64,000 nt of DNA from Parapristionchus giblindavisi (taxonomy: Eukaryota > Nematoda > Chromadorea > Rhabditida > Diplogasteridae). The notes beneath the pieces were generated by a model. It worked only from the letters and a program-made list of their open reading frames with translations, had not been told where the DNA came from and searched no databases. Positions 35,940-47,489 of the stretch are shown here, piece by piece. The stretch is from NCBI GenBank assembly GCA_943737045.1, contig CALSFV010000080.1, positions 1-64,000 of the forward strand. Direction: 5' to 3'. Numbering within the stretch: the first letter of the stretch is position 1; each line of letters opens with the position of its first letter. The translations under genes and the position numbers were made by a program.

Positions 35940-36670
35940 AATCTCGGGGAAGATGGGTACCAGATGCCCAAAGTACGACAAGGATCTCCAAATGGGCAAG
36001 ACAACGTCTTTTCTCACTCTACATCACCGGTTTGATTGGCTGGACAACCTCCGGAGATGGAAGGTGTGTACGGCTATGAAAAACCAGCAGACGTCCCCAA
36101 ACCCGATTTCCATCGCAAAGCAGTGACGCTGTGCAACTGACCGACATTAATGGAAGTAGAGTACTACTCTGGTATTTCCAAACTAGCAGTTTACTTACGT
36201 TACGTCACAGACTAACAGTTTACTGTTAGTTTACTACTAGTGAAAGAACATTTGACGAAATACATAACCGTATTGTACACCACTTCTAGGAAACTTACGT
36301 CTAACTAGCCGTAGACTTGCAAGTCTACGGCTAGTGGGAAATATAAGTAAACTACTAGTTTGAAAATACCAGAGTGGGAATTCCTTCCCGAGGGTGCGAC
36401 TATGAAGATAAGACTCTACCTCGAACAGGGAAGGACGATCGGAATTTCTTCCAACGTGCCAACGCTCGTTCCCATACCGCTGGAACGACCAAGGCTGCCC
36501 CGAACCTCCGAACTCACACGACCTTGTCCATCTAATTATCACATTTTCTGTACGTTCCATCACATCTTCAAAGAACAGAGCTTCAATTACCGAGCCACTA
36601 TCCAGACCATACTCGGCAACTATTTCAAGAATCAGACCCCGCACTTCTACCACGAAGGGATCCTTAAAGG
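35940..36670 (+). pseudogene. Degenerate mariner-type transposase
   Basis: Broken + strand reading resembles the mariner C-terminal half: SGDGRCVRL (matching the TGDEKWV block), WEFLPEGATM, PSNYHIFCTFHHIFKEQSF (matching the D34D region) and FYHEGIL near the end. It has stops and frameshifts and is split by the MITE at 36167-36374. Confidence 0.65.
36167..36374. mobile_element. MITE splitting the mariner remnant
   Basis: Ends CTCTGGTATTTCCAAACTAG and CTAGTTTGAAAATACCAGAG. Same family ends as 24609-24816 but a different interior (ACTAGTAAACTAAC-type repeats). Confidence 0.8.
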
Positions 36671-36780
36671 GGCGTAACCTCTCTCAATGGCCTCTACTTT
36701 GTGCACACTATTTCTCTGTACTCTAACAACGAGAAAGCATTACGCGTCGAAGAGACCATTGAGAGAGAATGCTCTCTTTA
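36664..36780. mobile_element. Short MITE
   Basis: Inverted TTAAAGGGGCGTAACCTCTC and the GAATGCTCTCTTTAA side, related to 8885-9045. Confidence 0.5.
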
Positions 36781-36781
36781 A

Positions 36782-37137
36782 ACTGACACAAACAAAATTT
36801 AGCGATACAATTTTTCGGAAAGTGAAAAAAGAGTTACATATGTCTGAACCTTACATTTCAATTGTTGTAAAATGATAAAAAGGCATGTTAAACACTCAAA
36901 CGAATCCTTCCATCCTAAAATAGAGCAATTATTCACTTAAATTGTATATATCATATGGATCTTGTTATTGTTTCATTCTCCTTATTCCCATCCTCCTATT
37001 CGTCATATGCTACTGGTATCCTTGGCAATCGCCTGATGTTCTTAATGAGATCTAAAAGTAGAAGATTAATCGACTTTATACGAGCTCCGTCTACGAATCC
37101 TCATTCTCTCTTCAACTGCTTATAAGCACCGTGTCTT
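36782..37137. repeat. Intergenic segment duplicated at 49098-49475
   Basis: Shares TTTTTCGGAAAGTGAAAAAA and a long stretch ending in TCTTCAACTGC...CACCGTGTCTT. It shows that the intergenic DNA upstream of genes 3 and 4 was duplicated along with the genes. Confidence 0.75.
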
Positions 37138-38275
37138 TTATATTTATTTATTTATTTGATACACCCATGACAGGTGCGACAGCAAATACAGAAACGATGA
37201 GAAAAATAATTATAATAATGATAGGAAGGACTTGGGGAAGGTGACAGGGGTTAATCGATAGCTATCAAATCGCTAGTGATCCAGTTAGAGTGAGGTGGAC
37301 GAAGCCTCAGAACGGGAAGGGGACCGTTCAGATCCATGTGAGGGGTTGGATCATAATGGAATCACCGGGATAGACAACTAAAGATTGAGTACTTCGACTT
37401 GTAGAGTATGGGGAAGTTGTGGATGGCGAAATAGGTGAAATTTGATAGACTGAATTGACAACAGTGGATTACAGATACGATGTAAATTACACAGAAAACG
37501 AGTAGTACGATGTGCAAATGAGCTACGAAGATTCTCTCTTTTAGCAATTGGAATGTGAATAGAGAATGCATTGTGACGAGAATTACAATTTCGTAAAGCA
37601 TAGTAATCAGGCATAGGTACATCGACAAGTGAACGAATAATCTTTACAGCAAAAATAATGTCAGCAACTAAACGTCTTGAATAAAGTGAACGTAAATGAT
37701 ACTTATCAAGTCTAATATCGTAAACGGGGGGTGAGGTAGTGGCAAGGGTGGTACGATAATGTAATAATCTAGTGAAAAGGTGCTGGGGTTTCTCTAATTG
37801 TCTAATTAGACCCTTCGCAGAGGGAGACCATACCGGTGAAGCATACTCAAGTACGGGTAAAATGAATGAACGGAAAGCTCTAATGTAAGGATCAATAGAT
37901 GTACAAGAAACAGAACGAAATAAGAGATAGATAAGCTTATTGGCTTTTTGACAGGTAATATCTATATGAGAACGAAAGGATAAAGATGAATCAATGTAGA
38001 CACCAAGATCTCGAATAGGTTCTGGAAGAGAATTGAGGTTGGAATCGGGGATAGGAAGAAGAAAAGAGTTGAGATGGTGTTGGTGGATTGGGTTGGATTT
38101 GCCTATGTAAAGAACGGTGCATTTGTTTTGTGCAACCGATAACTGCCATTTTTGACAGTATTCTAATATACCAAGTAGCCCATTCTGAAGTTGAGAGGTG
38201 AGTGTGGGGGAGTTGGCGGAATTATGAATGATGAAGAGTTTGATATCATCAGCAAAGAGGCGGAAGTGAACCAGC
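37138..38275 (-). mobile_element. 5'-truncated LINE (CR1/Jockey-like) with target duplication
   Basis: The minus-strand frame 38298-37378 starts at the RT motif (LFADDIKLF) and contains QNKCTVLYIG and YASPVWSPSAKGL. The 3' end has an ATAAATAAATAAATA tail at about 37138-37160. GTGTCTT flanks both sides (37131-37137, 38276-38282). The duplicated intergenic copy at 49433-49445 is the empty site, with a single GTGTCTT. It is diverged from the LINE at 11605. Confidence 0.9.
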
Positions 38276-38282
38276 GTGTCTT

Positions 38283-38698
38283 GCACCGAATCTTTCACAA
38301 TCAGATTTGTCTTGCTCTTGAATGAAATGATACAGTATAATAATTATAAAATAAAAATATTCTCGTTCACATTTGAGTCAATTTTGAATATCGGCTATAT
38401 ATTAGGGTGATGAATATATTCCCAAGTAAATGATGTTTTTCCTCGCAAATATGGCTACTCCGATTGTTATTATCTCGCACAATCCCAACGTTTCTGCCCA
38501 CGCTTGTACGCTAGTCTAAAAATTTGTCTATGTAGATAATTTATTCTAATATCATCATTTTCTTCAAGAATCGGAATAGCATCCCCATTATTGACTTCGT
38601 GTTGTAAGCATATGCGACGTTACATTTGCCTTACACGACTACGTCGTGAAAAGATAAACTACGTTTCTTGTTTTCAATGCAATGAGATTGCAACTAAA
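38283..38698. other. Intergenic, nothing recognised
   Basis: AT-rich spacer between the LINE and the gene 3 upstream block; no open exon-like sequence. Confidence 0.4.
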
Positions 38699-39107
38699 CT
38701 ACCAGGGCATTTCAGATAATATATTTTTGGAAAACAAAATTTTCAAAAAAAAAGGAAAAATTGTAAAAACGGAACTCCCAACCCTGCTCTGGACATGCAA
38801 GTTCATCTTCTACCATTCCTTCAAATTGTCTACCAAAACCACTACACTTGATCACTATTGATTTCGTATAGAGATATGGTATGTATATACTTCCGTATAT
38901 CAAATGCATCTAGATGTAAGAGAAAAGGAAATACGAAAGTGTCATTTAGGTCCGATGTTGCTGCAGTATTAGCAGATATGGCACACACACTATCGCGTGG
39001 ATTGTCTAACCATCTATTCTCTCTCGATTATAACACTATTTTTCATATTCAAAGGATCAAATTGGTATATAAAGGCATCATTATTGCACAAAACCATTCA
39101 AACAGGC
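38699..39107 (+). promoter_or_regulatory. Gene 3 upstream block with TATA box
   Basis: Paralogue of the gene 2 promoter block. TATATAAAGG lies about 41 bp before the ATG, and the spacing of the conserved stretch to the ATG matches gene 2. The conservation could reflect recent duplication rather than selection. Confidence 0.55.
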
Positions 39108-39471
39108 ATGGTTATTCGGATCTTATTTCTTGGTCTTTGGCTATCCTCGCGAGGTACTATAATTTTATAAAATTTATTGTATCGTTTGGTGATACTGAAA
39201 CAAAATTTATTTTGAGTTCTTCTGAATTATAACTTGCAGCAGGGTGAGAATTTACATTGGATTTGTGCTGTATAGTAGCTTGATTTAGTGCAACAAAGAA
39301 GAGTTTCCCAAGCAACGTCTCTTTACTGAATTCTTCCACGAATTCCCCTATCTATAATGAAAAACATCCGTACTGAGACTTGCGAGGGAATATTTTCCTT
39401 ATAGGCTTATGCATATTTCTATAAGTGCGGATTTTTTGTGAGGGCGAATGCGCTAAAATATACATATACAT

Positions 39472-39560
<89 letters not shown>

Positions 39561-42500
39561 AGCCGACAGTTCGTGTGACTCGTGTGACATACCTAAGCCG
39601 TATACCGATAACCTTCCTGCAAATCTAGTCAAGGATGGAGATGGAATTCCGAATATTGAAGAAGATGGTGATGATACATATCTTGCATGCCCTAACATGC
39701 AATGGGCAATGGTGCGTTCTCACTATTTAAAAGTCGCGAAATGAAAAGAAATAAGACGAATAAGTGACGAGGGAAGGTGAAAATCTAGGAGAGTTTTCTC
39801 TCATTTTCCTTTCTTTTCGAAAGTTTTTAGCACAGAAATTCAGGGTAGCCAAAGAACTTTCTTTTCCCAAATTGCACATTATATGATTAACTAACTGATC
39901 GATTAATTAATTTTTTTAAATAATGAAAATTACAGAAGAAAGATGGAACAGGATCGATACTTTCATCAAGCGATTACATTTTTTGTATTGAAAACGAGTG
40001 AGTGTTACTTCGACAGTTTCATTAACATATTTATAAAGTTAGTGTTTGATTAAGAGAAACATTAGATAGTTGATCAAAGAAACAGACAGATAAATATTGT
40101 GGTGTTAATTTTCCACAAATAGCACTCGGAAAAATCAAAAGAGTTTTAATTTTGTAAATAACATTGTAAAAAAAACAAATATCTCGGTTCCCTGACTAGT
40201 TAGAGATTTGAAACTTGGTTTTTCGGTTAAAACCGTGAAAAAACTCTTAAACGTGTGAAGTGTTATAAATATTTAAAACTTTTTTGTTCTCAAAGTGTTA
40301 TATATAACAATTCTCAAGTTTATGCTCCTTGGATAACACTTAGTTCACTGTGTGAAGGCTCTAATAGGGGTAAAACTTGCTTGAGCTATGCTTTTAACGT
40401 TAAATCTCTCGCAAACTTACTTCGTCAAATTGTGTTCAGTTACTTGCAAAACTATAATTTTTTCATGATAATTCTAACTAGGGAATGTTTTCTGTGATGG
40501 TTGAAATTACGGTTACATAGCGATAATCAGCATGGTCGACTTAGTAAGAATCAACTGTCAAAAGCTGCAGTTGATCGATTTTTTAAACGAAACCCGTCTC
40601 ATATCCGCCACACGAAAGAAAGCCAAAAAGTAGCATTTTTTTTTTGTTTTTTTTTTCACTTTTTGAACACCAGTTCGGCTGTCCCGACAGTATTTTATGT
40701 CAGCATAGTAATTCAAGCAAAAAATTGCTGTTTTAATGGAAATCAAGTCCAAAAAAAATTTCTTTGGTTGTCTTTCCTGCGGCGGATATGTGACGGGTTT
40801 CGTTCAAAAAATCGATCAACTGCAGCTTTTGAAAGTTGATTCTTACTAAGTCGACCATGCTGATTATCGCTATGTAAGTCACTAACTATAAGCGTAACTT
40901 CAACCATCACAGAAACCATTCCCTAGTAAATGTGTTCGTCTAGTTATCTCATCAGAAATAAAGCTGTGCGTTTTAAAATTATTTAATTAAAGATGGCGAA
41001 CGGAAGGAGGAGTATTCATCGAAGAAGATGATGAGGTATGACACAAAGTTTCCATTTCTTGTTTTTGAAAGAACGATAAAAAGTTGCGTATTGTTGCATC
41101 ACCACAAGAGAATTCAAATTTCGACTTTCCGATAATAAAAAATACCATCGAAAAATAACTTCAGTTTGTCTGCACCATCGGTAAACTCGACCCGCAGGGA
41201 TGTGAGTATTAATCCGACTTTTTTTTATTAAAATGCGTCATTTTTTGTAAATTAAAGATATTCCGTATTCTTCAGCTTGCAAAATCTCTTTGTCGGGTTC
41301 ATTTCAAGACATCCTAAAAGATACCGAAATGGAGTGTCAACCTGAACAGACCACTGTAATAAAAATCAACGGAAGCGAGGTCGCGGGGCAAAAGTTAACT
41401 TGTGTCAAAGATGGAACAGTCACAATTGACGGCACAACTTATAATTATCAAAATACCCCGAACGAAATAGCGAGGATTGATTGTATTGGAGGTATATCTG
41501 CTTTGACTTGATGCACTAATTTGATTCACAGTGTTCAATAGAATTTTAATAACTGTCGTTCAACATAATAACGCTCTAAAATACAATGGTGTTTAAAAAA
41601 TGTATTTGTTTATTTCTCGTACAACACCAGGTTACTTTCTTTCAAGTACAAAATGCTCAAGTGCGAATAAATTTTACGGAATAAGAAAATATAAACAGGG
41701 GTGGGGATGTGGGGCGTGTCTAGCTTACATTGATTTGAATCAAATATACATTAATGTGGTGTTAATTTCTTGTAAATGGAAATGGAAATTGTAAAAAGGG
41801 TGATAATTTTGTACACTTGTTAATAGCATTGTAAAAAGTAAATATCTCGGATATCTGACTAGTTAGAGACTTTAAACTTGGTTTTCAGGTTAAAAACTTA
41901 AACTTTTAGAGTTTTTCCTGAAAAAAAGCAAGTATCTCCGTTCTTAGTAGAGCTAGAGACTTGAAACTTCGTTTTATAAGCTTTTTTCGTGGTTTCTAAC
42001 CTGAAAACCAAGTTTCAAGTCTCTAACGAGTCAGGGAACTGAGATATTTGCTTTTTACAATGTTATTTACAAGCGGACAAAATTAACACCCTTTTTTTAC
42101 AATTAACAATTCCATTTACAAGAAATTAACCCCACATCATTGAAATAATTAAATAAAATGGAATTTACTAATTTTAGAACCAATTAGGACGACAACAACA
42201 GAGGCTGCAACAACAACGACAACTGTATGTTTACTTTGAACAATTGTTCGAACAATTCACAAAATAAACAACATGTAGATTATGAACGTACATTCACAGA
42301 GAATTTGGACACACAGAAATAATAAGTTTTAATGTGTAGGTGTTCCGGGTGACTATGTAATCCCCCAATGTGTTCTAATTAACAGCTTTTTCAAATATCA
42401 GAGGTAAACATGTATTGGAGGTGTAGTATGGTCTGTGTGTGTGTGTCAAATGTGTCCAATGTCGTAATGCATTGTAATGAACTTTGACAGAATTTGTAGA

Positions 42501-45500
42501 TTCCTTCGTGCTGTCCCAAGGATGGAGTTTGGTCTGAATGGACTAGTACCGGAGCTTGTCCCACAAAGTGTGGATCATGTAATAATGCAAACAGAGTAAG
42601 AACTTGCGAATCTGAGGTTGATGGATGCCCATGCACGTGAGTTGGAAATGATCACACATTATCTACATTTTCATTATTATTTCACATTTTCAGAGGACTA
42701 GCCTCTGACACTGGTCCATGTGGCATTGGGCTCTGTGTATTCCCTAACAAAACTTGCTGTTCTCCCTATACGAAACAATTTAATAATAACACGCAAGGAT
42801 ACTTTTGTGGACTTGAAAGTGTACCTTTAAATCAAGAATATAGCTGTGGCAGCAGTCTTCAGACAAAAACTCCAACAACACCGGTATGACTCTTGCGTAT
42901 AAATTCTTTAAAATACCAATTATTTTCGTTTAGATTCCTTCATGTTGTCCCAAGGATGGAGTTTGGTCTGAATGGAGTACCGGAGCTTGTCCCACAAAGT
43001 GTGGATCATGTAATAATATTGCAATCAGAGTAAGAACTTGCGAATCAGAGGTTGATGGATGCCCATGCACGTGAGTTGGAAATGATCACTATATTTTCCA
43101 TATTCAGTTATGCACGTTAGCCTTTTCGTAAGGAACCACGCGACATAGAGACTAGAGTTGGCTATTCGAGGTTTGCTGGCCCTCAATGGCTCGTAAAATC
43201 ATTGTGGTCCCGCAACCTCCAAGAGATGAGAGGGGGAGAGGTAAATGGTTCGCAACGTCACTTCCGTAATGTGTGCGCGGGCGACATGAGACGGGTTTGA
43301 ACGGGCGGCGGAGGCGGTGAGAATGGGGCGTGGTCTCTATGTGGACCCGCATCGCATTGCTTGTCCGCAACGCATTGCGGGCCATTGCGGGCCCGCACCC
43401 CCAACCCGAATAGCCATCTCTATTAGAGACGCGCCACGCCATGTTTTGTTTTTTTTTTATTGAATAATTAGTTAAAGATTATGTTTATAATAGCGATCGC
43501 GCAACTGGTTGGGAAGCCACAATATGGCATAGTAACCAAAACCTTTTACTAGAGTATGAATAATGTTTCTCAAAATTATTAAAATTATCACAGTGTTGTT
43601 AAAATTTGAATTCCTCAATTTTAATTAACCGCGCGTTGATTTATTTGGTTACTATGGCGAATTGTAGCCTCACGACCAGTTGAGAGAGCGCTACTTTAAA
43701 CAAAAGTACTCTTTGTTCAATGAGAGAAACCGAGGCGTGGTGGGGCCGCGTGAAGCTGTACCGCGTGGTGCCTTGTGAAAGGCTAACGTGCACCACATGC
43801 GCATTATTATTTCACATTTTCAGAGGATTAGCCCGTGACACTGGTCCATGTGGCATTGGGCTCTGTGTATTCCCTAACAAAACTTGCTGTTCTCCCTATA
43901 CAAAACAATTTAATAATAACACGCAAGGATACTTTTGTGGACTTGAAAGTGTACCTTTAAATCAAGAATATAGCTGTGGCAGCAGTCTTCAGACAAAAAC
44001 TCCAACAACACCGGTATGACTCTTGCGTATAAATTCTTTAAAATACCAATTATTTTCGTTTAGATTCCTTCATGTTGTCCCAAGGATGGAGTTTGGTCTG
44101 AATGGAGTGCCGGAGCTTGTCCCACAAAGTGTGGATCATGTAATAATATTGCAATCAGAGTAAGAACTTGCGAATCAGAGGTTGATGGATGCCCATGCAC
44201 GTGAGTTGGAAATGATCACTATATTTTCCATATTCAGTTATGCACGTTAGCCTTTTCGTAAGGAACCACGCGACATAGAGACTAGAGTTGGCTATTCGAG
44301 GTTTGCTGGCCCTCAATGGCTCGTAAAATCATTGTGGTCCCGCAACCTCCAAGAGATGAGAGGGGGAGAGGTAAATGGTTCGCAACGTCACTTCCGTAAT
44401 GTGTGCGCGGGCGACATGAGACGGGTTTGAACGGGCGGCGGAGGCGGTGAGAATGGGGCGTGGTCTCTATGTGGACCCGCATCGCATTGCTTGTCCGCAA
44501 CGCATTGCGGGCCATTGCGGGCCCGCATCCCGCAACCCGAATAGCCATCTCTATTAGAGACGCGCCACGCCATGTTTTGGTTTTTCTTATTGAATAATTA
44601 GTTAAAGATTATGTTTATAATAGCGATCGCGCAACTGGTTGGGAAGCCACAATATGGCATAGTAACCAAAACCTTTTACTAGAGTATGAATAATGTTTCT
44701 CAAAATTATTAAAATTATCACAGTGTTGTTAAAATTTGAATTCCTCAATTTTAATTAACCGCGCGTTGATTTATTTGGTTACTATGGCGAATTGTAGCCT
44801 CACGACCAGTTGAGAGAGCGCTACTTTAAACAAAAGTACTCTTTGTTCAATGAGAGAAACCGAGGCGTGGTGGGGCCGCGTGAAGCTGTACCGCGTGGTG
44901 CCTTGCGAAAGGCTAACGTGCACCACATGCGCATTATTATTTCACATTTTCAGAGGATTAGCCCGTGACACTGGTCCATGTGGCATTGGGCTCTGTGTAT
45001 TCCCTAACAAAACTTGCTGTTCTCCCTATACGAAACAATTTAATAATAACACGCAAGGATACTTTTGTGGACTTGAAAGTGTACCTTTAAATCAAGAATA
45101 TAGCTGTGGCAGCAGTCTTCAGACAAAAACTCCAACAACACCGGTATGACTCTTGCGTATAAATTCTTTAAAATACCAATTATTTTCGTTTAGATTCCTT
45201 CATGTTGTCCCAAGGATGGAGTTTGGTCTGAATGGTCTAATACCGGATCATGTGCCACAAGTTGTGGATCATGTAATGATTTATTCAGAAAAAGAACTTG
45301 TGAATCTGAGGTTGATGGATGTCCATGCAAGTGAGTTTGCAATGCTCAAACATTATCTCCATTTTTCAGATTCAATGATGCACGTTAGCCTTTTCGAAAG
45401 GCACCACGTGACATAGAGACGTGCCACGCACAATCACGCTTGGTTTTTTCTCATTGAATAATGAGTTAAAGATTATGTTTCTATTAGCGATCGCACAACT

Positions 45501-46054
45501 GGTTGCAGGCTACAATATGTCATAGTAACCAAAATTTTTTACTAGAGTCTGAATAGTTTTTGTTTTCAAAATTATCAAAATTATCACAGTATTGTAAAAA
45601 TTTGAATTTACCGTGCGTTGTTTTGCGCGGGAATATTTATATTTTTCAAATTTCGAAAAAATACGATTTTAGGGAAACACTATTCAGAGCACACCAAAAT
45701 TTTTGGTTACTATGGCGAATTGTAGCTTCTCAACCAGTTGAGAGATTGCCACTTTAAACATAATTTTTTAAACTGTATTCAATGAGAGAAACCGAGGCGT
45801 GATGGGAGTGGTGTGAAGCTCTGCCGCGTGGTGCCTTTCGAAAAGGTTAACGTGCACCACTGTAGCATGCACATTATTACCTATTTCACATTTTCAGAGG
45901 ACTAGACGCCGACATTGGTCCATGTGGTATTGCGCTCTGTAAATTCCCTAGCAAAACTTGTTGTTCTTCGTATACGAAACAATTTAATAATAACACGCAA
46001 GGATACTTTTGTGGACTTGAAAGTGTACCATTAAATCCAGAATATGACTGCTAA
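39108..46054 (+). CDS. Gene 3: 15-exon secreted CCP-like/TSP1 protein, 624 aa
   Basis: Exons: 39108-39153, 39563-39711, 39936-39997, 40993-41035, 41165-41201, 41276-41491, 42178-42224, 42500-42636, 42694-42883, 42934-43070, 43824-44013, 44064-44200, 44954-45143, 45194-45330, 45898-46054. Total 1875 nt, all phases compatible, stop TAA at 46052-46054 overlapping AATAAA. It begins with signal peptide MVIRILFLGLWLSSR, then a CCP-like module, the same 4-Cys domain as gene 2, a Thr-rich linker and four TSP1/partner pairs. Exon pairs at 42694, 43824 and 44954 are near copies spaced exactly 1130 bp. Its 5' half is collinear with gene 2 (8388-11600 against 38699-41515). TATA-like TATATAAAGG lies 41 bp upstream of the ATG. 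Predicted extracellular; function unknown. Confidence 0.85.
39462..39558. repeat. (CA)n(TA)n microsatellite abutting a splice acceptor
   Basis: About 12 CA units followed by about 32 TA units, ending 4 bp before the acceptor TTTGAG of gene 3 exon 2 (39563). Confidence 0.95.
40095..40265. mobile_element. Half copy of the 41757 foldback, gene 3 intron 3
   Basis: Contains TGTGGTGTTAATTTTCCACA and the CCCTGACTAGTTAGAGATTT block found in the arms of 41757-42131. Confidence 0.55.
40478..40926. mobile_element. Harbinger-like foldback MITE in gene 3 intron 3
   Basis: Ends CTAGGGAATG and CATTCCCTAG, with arms of about 150 bp. TAA flanks both sides (40475-40477, 40927-40929), and gene 2 has the empty site with one TAA at about 9896. 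A 3-bp TWA duplication is typical of PIF/Harbinger elements. Confidence 0.8.
41757..42131. mobile_element. Foldback MITE in gene 3 intron 6
   Basis: TGGTGTTAATTTCTTGTAAA faces TTTACAAGAAATTAACCCCA; the inner arms share AACCTGAAAACCAAGTTT. Absent from the matching part of gene 2. Confidence 0.8.
42402..42490 (+). pseudogene. Decayed TSP1 exon in intron 7 of gene 3
   Basis: The sequence resembles the long-type TSP1 exon of genes 1 and 2 (2079-2251, 13390-13562): it keeps TGTATTGGAGGTGTAGTATG and the AATGCATTGTAATGA segment. It has a GT-repeat expansion, deletions, and no downstream CGSC part. Gene 3 has therefore lost the first TSP1 module still intact in gene 2. Confidence 0.6.
43112..43791. 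mobile_element. Foldback element, copy 1, carrying a hAT MITE
   Basis: Ends GCACGTTAGCCTTTTCG and GTGAAAGGCTAACGTGC. Contains the hAT MITE 43153-43422. Confidence 0.8.
43153..43422. mobile_element. hAT-type MITE
   Basis: TIRs TAGAGTTGGCTATTCG and CGAATAGCCATCTCTA. 8-bp target duplication ATAGAGAC / TTAGAGAC (7 of 8). Confidence 0.85.
44242..44921. mobile_element. Foldback element, copy 2, carrying the same hAT MITE
   Basis: Duplicated with the 1130-bp cassette; the inner hAT MITE lies at 44283-44553. Confidence 0.8.
44283..44553. mobile_element. hAT-type MITE (duplicated copy)
   Basis: Copied with the cassette; one small indel against the first copy (ATCCCGCAACC against ACCCCCAACC). Confidence 0.85.
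45380..45854. mobile_element. Foldback element, copy 3, without the hAT MITE
   Basis: Same ends as copies 1 and 2. Its GACATAGAGACGTGCC is the uninterrupted hAT target site. Confidence 0.8.
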
Positions 46055-46058
46055 TAAA
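46053..46058 (+). promoter_or_regulatory. Polyadenylation signal of gene 3
   Basis: AATAAA overlaps the stop codon (TGCTAATAAA), which implies an extremely short 3' UTR if this hexamer is the one used. Confidence 0.4.
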
Positions 46059-47489
46059 AAATTGTTCATGTATACATGTTTACAATGTTTAAAACGACTT
46101 AAAATATTTTAACGTCATTGATTAATTTCATCCTTTCGCGTTTTGCTGCTTACAATCGGAAGGTTGATATCGCTGCCCATCGAAGCGCACTCACAAGGGA
46201 AGTCTTTTATGTCTCAGTGAGACTTTTGAATAAAAGTATTTTTCCTCGATAGGTATAGGAAAAACATGATTGGAGCCAAAAAAAACAGCTGCTGCCATGC
46301 ACTTTCAGATTTTATATAATTAATTTTAATTTTTAAAAATTTTTAAATTTTTCGAAAAAATCACACAGCGAAGTTGACAAGCAGTATATGAAATAAGGAG
46401 CCACTGCAAGCTCAGTGAAAACTTAACGGCGTCAAAAATAATGCACGCGCACTTGAAAATTGCTGTTCCACAAAATTAAAATTAATTATTAGGTTGTAAC
46501 ATAACGTCTTTGTGCTATTTGAAGTACACATTCAAATTAAATTATCTTCATTTGTCGACGACATTGAGGATGAATTTATTCAATGTTGTGTTCGATGACT
46601 TATTGCTATAATCCAGCCACACAGTGGACTCACTGCAGGACTTGGGTTATTGTGGTTACTTTGAGGCCAATCACGTTTCGATATCTTGTATTTTCTTAAT
46701 TTTTTTATTTATTAAAACAAGTTGGGCGCGTTAATTAAAGCAGTAGCCCAAGAGAGTACGATAAGGAGAGTAAGGAGGAACAGGTAGTATGCGCCGGAAA
46801 AATTTGGCTGTCTTAAAATATCGAGTTGAACTTAGTCATTTCGAGCGGAGCCGTAATGAAGAAACATCTGACACCGCTGTGGACACGGCGATATGAGCTA
46901 TGGCTTCAAATCTAGTTGTTGTTTACAATATAGGTCCCCGATTATATCAGTGACCTCAACTATACGCATGCAATTCATTGGCTCCTTTACAACTTCTTTG
47001 AACATTGAGCATCTCCCTGTTCTGATGTTTTCAGGATTAGTGATCGATTCCAGTTTCTCTACTTATTAAATTCACTGACCATAATGCACACTATTATTGC
47101 GAATGATCCATCTGTTAAATCAAGCTACCAGATTGCCAACCCATGCGCTTGTTCCTTTAAGAAAAATAAAAGAGGTAGGGGTCCCAATCCGTGATTTTAT
47201 TCAAATTTCGGTCAAATGACCAATATTCGTCTACAAAACTTTTTGGCTTTTTAAAGAATTCGAATGAAAAAGTGGGTGTGGATGATCCATGTGTGGCTGA
47301 CATTTAATGACGGGTATCATATGGATCGCACTTCTTTAAGACAAAAATCGCAACTCAAATTTCCGACGTGACCATTCCTCTCTTTTATAATATATTTTCT
47401 GATATTAACTTTATGTTAGGAATTGGTCAGTGTAAGGTTGGAGGGGACATATGTGGGGCACACCTAACCTAGGTATTGATTGATTTTGG
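46059..47489. other. Intergenic, no gene seen
   Basis: AT-rich 3' flank of gene 3; no exon-like or repeat structure recognised apart from short A/T tracts. Confidence 0.5.

Larger units (their letters stand above)
42694..45330 (+). repeat. Triplicated TSP1 exon-pair cassette, 1130-bp period
   Basis: Exon pairs at 42694-43070, 43824-44200 and 44954-45330 are spaced exactly 1130 bp. Units 2 and 3, with their 753-bp introns, differ at only a handful of bases. The ancestral intron before unit 1 (42637-42693) is just 57 bp and lacks the foldback found before units 2 and 3. Confidence 0.92.

Noticed and set aside
43720..45149. Two identical 99-aa frames beginning MRETEAWW
   Set aside because: The ATG is in the foldback element; only the part after the TTTTCAG acceptors (43824, 44954) is exon.
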